From Meiothermus granaticius NBRC 107808 (GTDB taxonomy: Bacteria; Deinococcota; Deinococci; Deinococcales; Thermaceae), in the NCBI RefSeq assembly GCF_003574355.1, contig NZ_QWLB01000005.1:1-64000 (forward strand): a DNA stretch of 64,000 nucleotides, read 5' to 3'. The notes under the pieces are model-generated. The model searched no databases. It was not told the DNA's origin and saw only the letters and a program-made list of their open reading frames with translations. Position 1 is the first letter of the stretch, and every line of letters begins with the position of its first letter. A program made the position numbers and the translations under genes. Positions 45,720-54,736 of the stretch are shown piece by piece.

Positions 45720-45907
45720 GCTTCCTCCTGTTGGGGTGGACACTTCACGTCCGCATAGGAACAGAACACACAGCAGTCGCCGGGTCTGGGACGTAGAATG
45801 GTCTTACAGCCGGGGCACTCGAAGAATCGTTGACAAGCATCGGTGGGCATGATGGCCCGGGTGGTCATGCCACAAATCGGACAGGTCAGGCTGGCCTGGA
45901 GGATCAT
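45710..45907 (-). CDS. GDCCVxC-motif zinc-ribbon protein
   Basis: The 65-residue protein has two CxxC knuckles (LTCPICGM, ECPGCKT) and a C-terminal RPGDCCVFCSYADVKCPPQQ. The GDCCVxC motif defines a small family found near metal-resistance genes, in which one Cys can be selenocysteine; here all are normal Cys codons. With about nine cysteines it could bind Zn or Cu(I). It lies 12 bases after copA in the same operon. Confidence 0.82.
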   Translation of the reverse strand: MILQASLTCPICGMTTRAIMPTDACQRFFECPGCKTILRPRPGDCCVFCSYADVKCPPQQEEAWK

Positions 45908-45919
45908 CCCGGTTCATCC

Positions 45920-48436
45920 CTAGGCCGGCACCGCCACCGACGGAGGGGTATTCCTGACCTCTGCTGCGCGTAAGGGCGGGCGGAAGCGCCGCAGGCGCAG
46001 GGCGTTGGAGAGCACAAACACCGAGGAGAGCCCCATCGCGGCCCCAGCCAGCACCGGGGAGAGCATCCAACCATTGAGCGGGTAGAGCACCCCTGCCGCC
46101 ACCGGAATCAGAATCACGTTGTAGGCAAAGGCCCAGAACAGGTTGAACTTGATGTTGGAAAGGGTCGTTCGGGACAGGGCAATGGCGTTGGGCACCCCGC
46201 GCAAGTCCCCCGACATCAAGATCACGTCGGCGGTCTCGATGGCAATGTCGGTTCCGGTGCCAATCGCCAGACCCACGTCGGCCTGCGCCAGCGCTGGCGC
46301 GTCGTTGATGCCATCCCCCACAAAGGCCACCTGGTAGCCCTTGGCCTGAAGCTGGGTGACAGCATCGGCTTTGCCACCGGGCAGCACCTCGGCCAGCACC
46401 TCGTCTATGCCCAGTTGACGGGCAATGGCCTGAGCCGTGCGGGCATTGTCCCCAGTAATCATGGCCACATTCAAGCCCTGTAGGTGCAGGGCTTGAATGG
46501 CCTCGGCACTGCCTTCCTTGATAGGATCGGCCACCGCGATCATGGCCGCGAGCCTGCCGTTGATGGCGGCATAGAGCGGCGACTTGCCTTCATCGCCCAA
46601 CTTGGCCGCTTGGGGTGCAAAGGCTTCGACTGGAATACCCAGTTTGCTCATGTACCGGTCGGCCCCCACCTGAACCTGATAGATGCCCACCTGGGCATAG
46701 AGGCCAAAACCCGGCACGGCCTCAAAGTCCACCACCTCCGGCAGTTCGATGCCCTTTTGCTTTGCAGATTTCACGATGGCCTGGGCCACCGGGTGTTCAG
46801 ACTGGGTTTCGGCCGCGGCTACCAAGCGCAAGACCTCATCCGGCTCAAAGCCTTGGTTCACCACAAAATCGGTCATCTCGGGTCGGCCTTTGGTCAGTGT
46901 ACCGGTCTTGTCTATGGCAACCACCTGGGTTTCTTGTAGGCTCTGCAAGGCCTCACCCCTGCGGAACAAGATCCCCATTTCGGCGGCCTTGCCGGTGCCT
47001 ACCATGATGCTGGTGGGGGTTGCCAATCCCATCGCACAGGGACAAGCGATGATCAACACGGCAACCGTGTTGACCAGGGCAAAGCCAATCGCCGATTCAC
47101 CCCCGAAAATCAGCCAGATCACTGCCGTGAGCGCAGCAATGCCCAACACGATGGGCGTGAACACCGCCACCACCCTATCGGCCAGACCCTGGATGGCCGG
47201 CTTGGAAGCCTGCGCGGTCTCCACCAACTTGATGATTTGCGAGAGTACCGTATCCGCCCCTACCGCCGTGGCCCTAAAGGTCAACACCCCATTCTGATTG
47301 ACGGTTCCGCCCACCACCTGGGCTCCCTCGGCTTTAGCCACCGGGATGGGTTCGCCGGTGATCATGCTCTCATCCACGAAGCTCGAACCAGAGAGAACCA
47401 GGCCGTCCACCGGGATCTTCTCGCCGGGGCGTACCGAAACCGCGTCACCGGGCAGCACCTCGTCCACCGGGATTTCCAGTTCATTCCCTTCCCGCACCAC
47501 CCGGGCGGTCTTGGCCTGCAGTCCCAGGAGCTTCTTCATGGCTTCGCTGGTACGCCCCTTGGCGATGGCCTCCAGGTACTTGCCCAGCAGGATCAGGGTG
47601 ATCACCACCCCTGCCGCCTCGAAGTACACATGTTGAGCCTTTTCAGGTAGCAGGTTTGGGGCAAGGCTCATCAATGCGGTGATCACGCTGCTGTACCAGA
47701 AGGCCGCGCTGGTACCGATGGTGACCAGGCTGTTCATGTCGGGTGAAAACGAACGCAAGGCCTTCCAGCCGGTCTTGTGGAAGCGCATACCGGCGATGAA
47801 GTACACCGGTATGGTGAGGGCCAACATCACCCAGTTCCAGACCTCTATGGGGGCTATGGAGAGCAAGAACATATGGGCTGGCATCCACAGCATCGGCACC
47901 ATGGCGATGAGGGTCAGGGGGATGGAAAAGACCGCCGCCAGCTTGACCGAGTTCCCCAGGCTCCTAATCTCCTGTTCACGGGCCTCCCGCTCGATATCGG
48001 CGCGATCCTTACCGGCTTGCACTTCCAGAATGCCATAGCCCGCGTCGCGAATGGCGGCCTTGAGCTGCGGCAACGCTACACTACTGGGCAGATACTTGAC
48101 GCTGGCCCGTTCGGTAGCCAGATTGACGTTGGCTTCCAGCACACCGGGTACTTTTTTCAAGGCCCGCTCAACCCGGCTCACGCAAGCCGCACAGGTCATG
48201 CCGGTCACGCCCAGTTCGGTCTCGGCCAACACTGGGGTATAGCCTACCTCTTTGACTTTTTCCAGAAGCTGAGCAGGGCTGGTCTTCTCCGGGTCATAGG
48301 CAACGGTAGCCCTCTCGGTGGCTAGATTGACGTTGGCAGCTTCAACGCCTTCGACCTTCTTGAGGCCCCGTTCGACCCGGCTTACACAGGCTGCACAGGT
48401 CATGCCTTGAACACCTATCTGGAGTTCTTTGGTCAT
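45920..48436 (-). CDS. copA: Cu(I)-exporting P1B ATPase with two HMA domains
   Basis: The 838-residue pump has two N-terminal HMA domains, each with [15 protein letters not shown]-type CxxC sites (about residues 5-70 and 78-140), and eight helices. It carries the actuator motif [32 protein letters not shown] and the transmembrane motif [12 protein letters not shown], the CPC of Cu(I) pumps. It moves Cu(I) from cytoplasm to periplasm. It lies downstream of copZ and csoR, and a CTCCCC-ACCA-GGGGAG repeat just before it could be a second CsoR site. Confidence 0.96.
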   Translation of the reverse strand: MTKELQIGVQGMTCAACVSRVERGLKKVEGVEAANVNLATERATVAYDPEKTSPAQLLEKVKEVGYTPVLAETELGVTGMTCAACVSRVERALKKVPGVLEANVNLATERASVKYLPSSVALPQLKAAIRDAGYGILEVQAGKDRADIEREAREQEIRSLGNSVKLAAVFSIPLTLIAMVPMLWMPAHMFLLSIAPIEVWNWVMLALTIPVYFIAGMRFHKTGWKALRSFSPDMNSLVTIGTSAAFWYSSVITALMSLAPNLLPEKAQHVYFEAAGVVITLILLGKYLEAIAKGRTSEAMKKLLGLQAKTARVVREGNELEIPVDEVLPGDAVSVRPGEKIPVDGLVLSGSSFVDESMITGEPIPVAKAEGAQVVGGTVNQNGVLTFRATAVGADTVLSQIIKLVETAQASKPAIQGLADRVVAVFTPIVLGIAALTAVIWLIFGGESAIGFALVNTVAVLIIACPCAMGLATPTSIMVGTGKAAEMGILFRRGEALQSLQETQVVAIDKTGTLTKGRPEMTDFVVNQGFEPDEVLRLVAAAETQSEHPVAQAIVKSAKQKGIELPEVVDFEAVPGFGLYAQVGIYQVQVGADRYMSKLGIPVEAFAPQAAKLGDEGKSPLYAAINGRLAAMIAVADPIKEGSAEAIQALHLQGLNVAMITGDNARTAQAIARQLGIDEVLAEVLPGGKADAVTQLQAKGYQVAFVGDGINDAPALAQADVGLAIGTGTDIAIETADVILMSGDLRGVPNAIALSRTTLSNIKFNLFWAFAYNVILIPVAAGVLYPLNGWMLSPVLAGAAMGLSSVFVLSNALRLRRFRPPLRAAEVRNTPPSVAVPA

Positions 48437-48450
48437 CTGTCCTCCCTATC

Positions 48451-48466
48451 CTCCCCACCAGGGGAG
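48451..48466. promoter_or_regulatory. Inverted repeat before copA, possible second CsoR site
   Basis: CTCCCC-ACCA-GGGGAG lies between csoR and copA. G/C-tract palindromes of this kind are typical CsoR operators; the better match is upstream of copZ. Confidence 0.4.
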
Positions 48467-48512
48467 GGACCAGATTGGCTGAGGTTGGTCGAAGGCTTCA
48501 ACCCCACCAGCC

Positions 48513-48803
48513 TCAGCGGTACTTGAGCACTTCCATCAGCTCATCTACCAATTTGTCCGTATCCCCGCGCTGGGCAGCGCTGGCTACGTGGTGCTCAAGG
48601 TGGCTCCTGAGTACAATGTCGCCCACCTTGGATAGAGCCCCCTGAACCGCACTGATCTGTTTGAGCACATCCACACAGTAGGGCTCGCCCTCGAGCATTT
48701 TCAAGATGCTCTCCAGGTGTCCCTTGGCGCTCAGGAGACGGTTTTGAGCATCCTTGCGAACTTTAGCATCCAGATGAAGGGTGTGTTCAGCGACGGCATT
48801 CAT
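48513..48803 (-). CDS. csoR: CsoR copper-sensing repressor, C-H-H type
   Basis: The 96-residue protein is an all-helical CsoR/RcnR repressor with RLLSAKGHLESILKMLEGE and PYCVDVLKQISAVQGAL. The metal ligands fall at C43, H68 and H72, so the third canonical Cys is His, a variant known from Thermus thermophilus CsoR. Binding of Cu(I) should release the operator before copZ and turn on copZ-csoR-copA. It lies 10 bases after copZ. Confidence 0.95.
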   Translation of the reverse strand: MNAVAEHTLHLDAKVRKDAQNRLLSAKGHLESILKMLEGEPYCVDVLKQISAVQGALSKVGDIVLRSHLEHHVASAAQRGDTDKLVDELMEVLKYR

Positions 48804-48813
48804 ACCCGATTCC

Positions 48814-49020
48814 TTACCGTCTTAGCGAAGCGCTGTAGCCCTCTTCCTGTACCGCTTCGATCAGCTTGTCAACAGGAGCTTTGCCCTCTACGATGGCCCG
48901 GCCATCTTGCAGGAAAACCTCAACCTTCTCCACCCCGGATACACTCTTTAGGGCTTTCTCTACGCTGATTTTGCAGTGACCACAGCTCATACCCTGGACG
49001 TTGAGTTCGATATTGTTCAT
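48814..49020 (-). CDS. copZ: CopZ copper chaperone
   Basis: The 68-residue HMA-fold protein has the Cu(I) motif GMSCGHCKISVEKAL and the loop EEGYSASL. It carries Cu(I) to the HMA domains of CopA and can load CsoR. It is the first gene of the operon and starts 41 bases downstream of the predicted transcription start, with AGGAGGCAATC as ribosome-binding site. Confidence 0.95.
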   Translation of the reverse strand: MNNIELNVQGMSCGHCKISVEKALKSVSGVEKVEVFLQDGRAIVEGKAPVDKLIEAVQEEGYSASLRR

Positions 49021-49037
49021 GATTGCCTCCTATCTAT

Positions 49038-49096
49038 CCACCCCACTGGGGGTGGGGTATCTACTTTAGATTACGCTCCCTGGGCATCTTTGTCAA
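49038..49096 (-). promoter_or_regulatory. copZ promoter with CsoR operator
   Basis: On the minus strand TTGACA (49096-49091), 17 bp and TAATCT (49073-49068) form a near-consensus promoter. Immediately downstream (49059-49038) is TACCCCACCCCCAGTGGGGT, a typical CsoR box with G/C tracts, placed to block transcription initiation or escape. Confidence 0.85.
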
Positions 49097-49120
49097 CCCC
49101 ACCCTGGGAGGGCAGTGGGG

Positions 49121-49636
49121 TCAGTAAACGGTCGGCGGGCCTTCGCCCGAGTATCCCACCAACTCAAATTTCTGCAACACGTGACCCTGCATCTTCTGGA
49201 ACACCTCGCGGTAACTGGCCCCTGGGGTCAGACCCATGCCTGGGACATCCAGCGCATAGAGCACAAAGGTGTAGCGCAGGCCAGCGCAGGGTGGGCTATA
49301 GCCCAGGCGATCCAGGCCGTTGCGGCCCTGAAAAAACAGACCGGGTTCGACCCCCAACGGCACATTTTCCCACAGCCCTGGTGCTTCTGGTGGCAGATCG
49401 TAGAGCACCCACTGGGCCTGGGGTGGCTTCCCAGCCCAGGCGATGAGCACCAGGCCCTGGGTTGCAGCGGGCAGATGACCAAATCGCAGGGGCGGGCTGA
49501 CGGCTGCTCCTAGGCAGGTGTAGTGGCTGGGGATGGTCTTGCCGTTGACAAAGGCAGGGCTGGTTAGGCCAGCGGGGTGGGCTGAGGCCATACCTGTGGC
49601 GAGGGCCATCACCCATGACAAGAAACGGCGGCCCAT
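49121..49636 (-). CDS. Secreted YbhB/YbcL-type PEBP family protein
   Basis: The 171-residue protein has a signal peptide (WVMALATGMASAHP) and the PEBP fold: PSHYTCLGAAVSPPLRF, LIAWAGKPPQAQWVLYDLPP and YSPPCAGLRYTFVLYALDV. Bacterial PEBPs bind small anionic ligands or inhibit proteases; no specific role is known. It is separated from the copper operon by the CsoR-controlled promoter region and from the Rieske gene by 272 bases that contain no recognised gene. Confidence 0.9.
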   Translation of the reverse strand: MGRRFLSWVMALATGMASAHPAGLTSPAFVNGKTIPSHYTCLGAAVSPPLRFGHLPAATQGLVLIAWAGKPPQAQWVLYDLPPEAPGLWENVPLGVEPGLFFQGRNGLDRLGYSPPCAGLRYTFVLYALDVPGMGLTPGASYREVFQKMQGHVLQKFELVGYSGEGPPTVY

Positions 49637-49908
49637 GGGTATCTGGAATTACCCTAAAACCAGTGGCTGAAGCCAGGATGAAACCCCATTTTCAAGCCCG
49701 ATACGGGGCATGGTTCTTGCGACTTCGCACGGGAACCTTATGCATCGGGCGGTGATCCTGGGGCGGCTGCAACGCTTGCGGAGGGTATCGTCAGCACAGC
49801 CTTAGCCTCTCACTGGCCGATGCCTCAGCTTAAGCCAAAAACTGGATTGACAACCTGTACCCGAACCTTCAGCTCTGCAAGCGCCCGAATTCGGGTCTTC
49901 TCCCGGGA

Positions 49909-51555
49909 CTAGATCAGCAGGCTCACCAGATCAAAAGATTCGGCCTCAAACGCCGAAAATGGGGGCGCCCTCCGAGTGCGTAGCAGTTCCTCCAGGGCCG
50001 CCATCTCGCGGTCGCGCCAGAGGCCACAAGCCGCCAGCAACCGCCCCTCTTGCCCGTAAAAAGCCAGGAAATCGCCAGTTTCCGGCTCCCCCCAGTAGGC
50101 TTCCTGGTTCCATCCCGCGGCGTGCCCCACATAGACCAGGCTGTGGTCATACTGCTCGCTCCAGAAGAAGGGTACCCCCTGGTAGCGGGCCTCCAGCCCC
50201 AGCATGGCACGGGCCGCTACCCGCCCGTGCTGTTGGGACAGCCGCCAGTGTTCGACCCGGACTGGCCGACCCGACTGGGGATCGGGAAAGCGGGCGATGT
50301 CCCCTGCCGCCCACAGGCCCCGAGCGGCCTGCAGGCTGGCATCCACGGGCACACTGCCGTCCTCCGCCAACTCTAGCCCCTGCACGAAGGCGGTAGCAGG
50401 CCGCACCCCAATCCCCACCAGCACCAGATCGGCAGGCAGGATTTCACCGTCCTCAAGCCGCACCCACCTGACCCGCCCCGAACCTTCGATAGCTGCCAGC
50501 TTGCTTCCCAGCCGGAAGCGCACCCCCTGGGCTTCGTGCAGCGCCTGCAGGGTTCGTCCGACCCGCTCACCCAGAACTCTTTTGAGGGGAATCGGGTCAG
50601 GAGCCACTATGGTTACCTCGAGACCTCCCTTCCGCAGGCTGGCCGCCACCTCCATGCCGATAAACCCGGCTCCCACCAGGATCACCTGCTTGGCTTCTTT
50701 GGCGCTCGTCACCAGCCGCCGGGCATCCCCCAACGAGCGCAGGCTGAAGACCCCCTCAAGGTCAGCTCCGGGAATCTCGAGCCGCCGCGCTAGACCCCCT
50801 GTCGCGAGCAGCGCCGCGTCGTAGCTGAGCACCTCACCCCCCGCCAACTCGACTCGCCGGGTTTGCACATCCAGCCGGGTGATGGGCCGCCCCAACCTTA
50901 GCTCGATGTCCATGGCCCGGTAGAACCCTTCGCCGCGCAGGGCCAGCGCGGGGTGGGAGTGCATATGGCTACCTTCCTCCTGGGCGGGGGGTTCTTGCTG
51001 TTCGGGCTTCCCGCCCTGGCTGTGGGCATGAGCCTCGGTGGCCGCGAGCCCGTGCACCAGATAGTCCTTGCTCAGGTGGGGTCGGTCATAGGGCAGTTCG
51101 GGCTCGGCCGAAATCAGCACCAGTCTTCCACCAAAGCCCTGACGGCGCAACTCCTCCACCGCCGACTGGCCCGCCGCGCCGCCGCCCAAAATCACCAGGG
51201 TACGCCGGGCGCTGCCTAGGGGCCGGGAAGGGGGGGGTGGAACCCGCTCCGCGGGTTCCACCCATATGGTCTGGCCCTGCTGACGCACCCCAAAGCAGGT
51301 TAGCGCATCGAGGGCCGGAGGTTCGAGCAGCTTCCCGTCCCTCACATCAAAACAAGCGTGGTGCCAGGGGCAGACCAGCCGGGTGCCGCTCAGGACGCCC
51401 TCGACCAGCGGAGCCCCGTGGTGGGGACAGTATGCTTGCAGGGCGTAGACTTGTCCCTGCCCCCGCACCAACAAGACCTCTTGCTCGCCTACCAGCACAG
51501 TTTTCATGCCCCCCTCGGGTAGCTCGCTGGATCCCAGGATGGCCACCGGGTTCAT
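49909..51555 (-). CDS. Rieske [2Fe-2S]-FAD oxidoreductase fusion with His/Met-rich insert
   Basis: The 548-residue protein starts with a Rieske domain (about 1-105; CPHHGAPL and CPWHHACF give the Cys-His pairs). A class I pyridine-nucleotide oxidoreductase follows (about 115-510) with VILGGGAAGQSAVEELRRQG, VILVGAGFIGMEVAASLRK and LWAAGDIARF. The layout matches AIFM3-like proteins. A His-rich insert at about 195-225 (EAHAHSQGG, GSHMHSHP) is unusual. ATG 51555 overlaps the multicopper-oxidase stop by ATGA, so the two are co-translated. It may pass electrons from NAD(P)H to or from the oxidase system. Confidence 0.9.
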   Translation of the reverse strand: MNPVAILGSSELPEGGMKTVLVGEQEVLLVRGQGQVYALQAYCPHHGAPLVEGVLSGTRLVCPWHHACFDVRDGKLLEPPALDALTCFGVRQQGQTIWVEPAERVPPPPSRPLGSARRTLVILGGGAAGQSAVEELRRQGFGGRLVLISAEPELPYDRPHLSKDYLVHGLAATEAHAHSQGGKPEQQEPPAQEEGSHMHSHPALALRGEGFYRAMDIELRLGRPITRLDVQTRRVELAGGEVLSYDAALLATGGLARRLEIPGADLEGVFSLRSLGDARRLVTSAKEAKQVILVGAGFIGMEVAASLRKGGLEVTIVAPDPIPLKRVLGERVGRTLQALHEAQGVRFRLGSKLAAIEGSGRVRWVRLEDGEILPADLVLVGIGVRPATAFVQGLELAEDGSVPVDASLQAARGLWAAGDIARFPDPQSGRPVRVEHWRLSQQHGRVAARAMLGLEARYQGVPFFWSEQYDHSLVYVGHAAGWNQEAYWGEPETGDFLAFYGQEGRLLAACGLWRDREMAALEELLRTRRAPPFSAFEAESFDLVSLLI

Positions 51556-52745
51556 GGGCTCACTTCGATCAACATGGTCAACCCCCCAGCGCCCTGCTCC
51601 TCCACGTTGTTGTTCTTGATGTGGTGGGGAATGTGGCAGTGGAGGAGCCACCTGCCGGGTTTGCGGGCCGTCCAGACCATGTCGTAACGTTGCCCTGGCC
51701 CCACATTGATGGTGTCGGCCAGGAAGCGGGCGCTCTCCTTGAGGGTCTCTCCGTCTCTCGCCACCACCTCGAAGGGGCCGCCGTGGACGTGCATGGGGTG
51801 AACAAAGTTGTTGTTGGTGCCGATGAAGCGTAGCAGCACGCGTTGGCCCACCTTCATGCGGATGGTGTCGGTTTGAGGATAGGCTTTGCCGTTGATGGTG
51901 AAGTAGTTGGGCAGAGCCCCTTCCATGATCATGGCGGGGTAGGTAAGGCCCTCGCGCTTGAGCCATTCTTGCAGTTGGATGGTGTACTCAAGATCGTAGC
52001 TGGGTTTGGCGGGCGGAGTTTTGGGGTCTATGATCAGGGCTCCGTAAAGCCCTACCCCCTGCTGGCGATCGGAGTCCTGGTGCGAGTGGTAGAAGTAGGT
52101 TCCGGTCTGCTGGGTGGTGAACTCGTAGGTAAAGCGCTGCCCCGGCTCAATGGGAGCCTGAGTTATGTAGGCCGGGCCATCCATGTTGTTGGGCAGGATC
52201 ATGCCATGCCAGTGGATGCTGGTGGACTCAGGCAGGCGGTTGGTCACGTTGAAGCGCACCCGGTCACCCACCGTGACTCGAATCGTCGGCCCCGGAACTT
52301 GGCGGTTGATGGCGTAGGCCTCCACCCGCTGGTACCTAAGGATGTTCCAGCCGATCTGCGAGGCCTCGAGGTCGAAGACCTTGACCCCGTTTTCCAGCCG
52401 GGGCTGCATGACCTGGGCTCCCCTGGCCTCCACCGGGGCGATATAGCCGGTGCGGCGGGGGTCAATTGCGGCCATGTCGCGCATGGCCTCGCCGGGGGTG
52501 TCGCGGGTCATAATCATACCGGGGGGCATGATGGCTCCGCCCACGTCGCGAGCGCCCAGCCCCAGGTTGAGCTTGAAGGCCGGAACCACCACCCCTATCG
52601 TCAGTGCCAGCAGGGTCAGCAGGGTCACCGCCGCGATCTCTGGGCCAGTGACCTTGGGCTTCATCTCCATACCCTCCATCTTCATGCCTTCCATGCCGCC
52701 CTGGCCTTGCCCCTTGGGGTCTTGGTGCATGCTGTGATCCATCAC
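51552..52745 (-). CDS. Multicopper oxidase with Met/His-rich N-terminus
   Basis: The 397-residue protein has a Met/His-rich N-terminal segment (DHSMHQD, MEGMKMEGMEMK), one transmembrane anchor (about 40-60), and two cupredoxin domains. All copper-ligand motifs are present: HWHG, HSHQD, HPMHVHG and HCHIPHH. The size suggests a two-domain, trimeric type of oxidase. It probably oxidises Cu(I) outside the membrane. It overlaps DUF4396 upstream and the Rieske gene downstream by 4 bases each. Confidence 0.93.
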   Translation of the reverse strand: MMDHSMHQDPKGQGQGGMEGMKMEGMEMKPKVTGPEIAAVTLLTLLALTIGVVVPAFKLNLGLGARDVGGAIMPPGMIMTRDTPGEAMRDMAAIDPRRTGYIAPVEARGAQVMQPRLENGVKVFDLEASQIGWNILRYQRVEAYAINRQVPGPTIRVTVGDRVRFNVTNRLPESTSIHWHGMILPNNMDGPAYITQAPIEPGQRFTYEFTTQQTGTYFYHSHQDSDRQQGVGLYGALIIDPKTPPAKPSYDLEYTIQLQEWLKREGLTYPAMIMEGALPNYFTINGKAYPQTDTIRMKVGQRVLLRFIGTNNNFVHPMHVHGGPFEVVARDGETLKESARFLADTINVGPGQRYDMVWTARKPGRWLLHCHIPHHIKNNNVEEQGAGGLTMLIEVSP

Positions 52746-53512
52746 ATCCCCTCCATTTGACTAGTGGGTTGAGGTAGGGGTTGAGGGCCGGGGCTACGCT
52801 CCCGTTTTTTCTCGGCCTCGAGGCTGTGCCCCCCGTGGCCTAGGGCGCGCACCGTGCCCATGCCATGCTTGAGGTTGACCGCTACCAACCAGACATTGAG
52901 TGGGTAGGCCACGAAAAAACCCACTATTACCGCCAGCGACATCACCGCCCAGAAAAGCGGCTGCTCGGGCTGCATGGCCCGCATGTCGCGGCCCATCATG
53001 AAGACCATCATGGTGGGGAACATCCCGGCCATCATCACGTTCATCGAGAGCCACTCCGGCAGGAAGGACTTGCGCACCGCCTTGGCGTAGGAGCCACCCA
53101 GCATGTCCTTCATGAACAGGGCTTGGAAGATGAGCAGACCGAAGGCAAAGCCGAAGACATACTCGATAATTAAATCAATTCCCATGGGCAGGCCCAATAG
53201 TGCGGTGATGGCGGCAGCGGTGATAATACCAGTGGCATCCCCCGCCACGCAGTGCACAGTGGAGCCGATACCCTGTTTCCACAGCGGCCGGATAAACGCC
53301 TCGTGGGTGCCGGGCGCGGGCTCGCGGCAGCTGAGCACGTACAGGGCTAGGGCGATCGGCCCCATGTACAGCGTGACCAGTACCCAGCCCCAGCGCATTA
53401 CTCTTAGCTCGGGGTTACGGGTGAAAGCGTCCCAGGTCACATAGACCGTGGATAGCAACGCCATCCCCAGCCATAGCCAAACCACTGTGTCTATGAGTTG
53501 TATCTGATTCAT
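52742..53512 (-). CDS. DUF4396 membrane protein
   Basis: The 256-residue protein has about six helices and the DUF4396 core: HCVAGDATGIITAAAITALL, YVFGFAFGLLIFQALFMKDM and LSMNVMMAGMFPTMMVFMMG. Its Met-, His- and Cys-containing helices would suit copper passage, and DUF4396 genes often accompany multicopper oxidases and copper pumps. Transport is inferred. ATG 53512 has GGAGGTG eight bases upstream. It heads the DUF4396-oxidase-Rieske operon. Confidence 0.88.
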   Translation of the reverse strand: MNQIQLIDTVVWLWLGMALLSTVYVTWDAFTRNPELRVMRWGWVLVTLYMGPIALALYVLSCREPAPGTHEAFIRPLWKQGIGSTVHCVAGDATGIITAAAITALLGLPMGIDLIIEYVFGFAFGLLIFQALFMKDMLGGSYAKAVRKSFLPEWLSMNVMMAGMFPTMMVFMMGRDMRAMQPEQPLFWAVMSLAVIVGFFVAYPLNVWLVAVNLKHGMGTVRALGHGGHSLEAEKKRERSPGPQPLPQPTSQMEGM

Positions 53513-53568
53513 CTGGGCACCTCCAGCGCCATCCTCGGGGCTGTTTAGGCGGGGGCTCCTTTCGGGTC

Positions 53569-53850
53569 TCAGGGCGGCCGGTCCCGCATCACGCCCCACA
53601 CGAAGGCCACGACCTGAAACCCGACCAGAATCAGGCTGAGCGGCAAGAAAGGCAAACCAGTCGGACACGGGTCGGCGAAAGTGAAGGGTGAACCACATGA
53701 ACACGAAGTAGATCCGGTGCAGCGCCAAAAGATAAAACACCGGGTAAGGGTTGGAAAAACTTCCAGGCCCAAGCTCCCAGGGCACCCATGGCCCTGTCAC
53801 GCGAGGTAGCCAGCAAAATCAGAACCATCATCAACACCATCACTCCGGCC
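53569..53850 (-). pseudogene. Small membrane protein with frameshifts upstream of DUF4396
   Basis: Three frames together suggest a protein of about 90 residues: VLILLATSRDRAMGAL, then SNPYPVFYLLALHRIYFVFM, then LSLILVGFQVVAFVWGVMRD ending at 53569. The hydrophobic pieces would form two or three helices. At least two indels separate them. I recognise no family; position suggests it was the first gene of the DUF4396 operon. Confidence 0.5.
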
Positions 53851-53937
53851 AGGTTGGCTAGGCTTAAGCCCGGCTCTGGAAAGCATCGTGGCTTCCTGCG
53901 CGAACCCCAGCGGACTCACCTCAACCAGTGGGGGTGC

Positions 53938-54540
53938 TCACCTCAGGGTCTTGAGCCAGGCTCGATACTGAGTGATCTCCTTGTTCTGAACCGTGATCAC
54001 ACCTTGGCAAAACTGCTTGAGTTCGGCCTTGGCAGCCCGCTTCAGGCAGCTTTGCGACATGACCACCGCATCCCGATGGTGGGGAATCATGCCCTCGAGG
54101 AAGGAACGGTCAACCGGCATTTCCATACCCTCCATGGAGGTCATGCCTTCCATCGCAGTATTCATGACGGCCTTCATGTCGCTGCGCATCAGGGTCATGT
54201 AGCGCTGGCTGGGAGCTACCTTGTACCAGTCCCTGAGCCAACCCGTGAGTTGTCCGATTTCCTTGTTCTGCACGGCTATGATGTCTTGAGCCGCCTTGCG
54301 GATGCGGGAGTCGCGCGAAGCCTTGAGTGCTTGCTGCGCCATCTGCACCGCTCCCCGGTGGTGCTCGATCATCATGGACATATAAGCGATATCGAAGTCC
54401 TTGGCCGAGAGCCGGTTGAGTTCGCTCATCGACGTCATCACCATGCCAGCAGGGGGCGCTCCCATCGGCATGTCCGAATGACCCCCTTGAGCCAGGGCCA
54501 GCCCCAAGAGCCAAAACAATCCAGGTAAAATTTTATCCAC
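53938..54540 (-). CDS. DUF305 protein with two repeats
   Basis: The 200-residue protein has a signal peptide (GLFWLLGLALAQGG) and two DUF305 units: MMIEHHRGAVQMAQQAL (about residue 57) and MIPHHRDAVVMSQSCL (about 152), each a helical His-His metal-binding motif, joined by a Met-rich linker EGMTSMEGMEMP. DUF305 proteins are periplasmic, ferritin-like helical bundles that accompany copper and silver resistance genes. The start is GTG 54540 with GGGAGG upstream, under promoter E. Confidence 0.9.
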   Translation of the reverse strand: MDKILPGLFWLLGLALAQGGHSDMPMGAPPAGMVMTSMSELNRLSAKDFDIAYMSMMIEHHRGAVQMAQQALKASRDSRIRKAAQDIIAVQNKEIGQLTGWLRDWYKVAPSQRYMTLMRSDMKAVMNTAMEGMTSMEGMEMPVDRSFLEGMIPHHRDAVVMSQSCLKRAAKAELKQFCQGVITVQNKEITQYRAWLKTLR

Positions 54541-54558
54541 ATTAACCTCCCAGGAGGG

Positions 54559-54591
54559 ACTCTAGGCCATTTGTGTTAAGCCACGGTAAAG
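54559..54591 (-). promoter_or_regulatory. Direct-repeat promoter E (DUF305 gene, minus strand)
   Basis: CTTTAC (54591-54586) and CTTAAC (54580-54575) are 11 bp apart on the minus strand, and TAGAGT (54564-54559) follows after 10 bp. Confidence 0.75.
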
Positions 54592-54686
54592 TGGCCCTGG
54601 CTACAGATTTCCAAACCCCAGCCCGTTACACAGGGTCATACGCAAACCCTTTGCCACAGGGACAAATGTACCCCTTACCCCAGGGG

Positions 54687-54719
54687 GTTTATTGAAGCTT
54701 AACACACATGCCCTAGGCT
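54687..54719 (+). promoter_or_regulatory. Direct-repeat promoter F (DUF305 gene, plus strand)
   Basis: GTTTAT (54687) and CTTAAC (54698) are 11 bp apart, and TAGGCT (54714-54719) follows after 10 bp. It is back to back with promoter E, 95 bp away. Confidence 0.75.
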
Positions 54720-54736
54720 GCCCTCGGAGGAAAGAT

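Noticed and set aside
45710-45907. Selenocysteine in the GDCCVxC protein
   Set aside because: All positions are standard Cys codons with no internal TGA.
49637-49908. Possible gene or RNA between PEBP and the Rieske gene
   Set aside because: No coherent frame, promoter or stable hairpin with a T run was visible.
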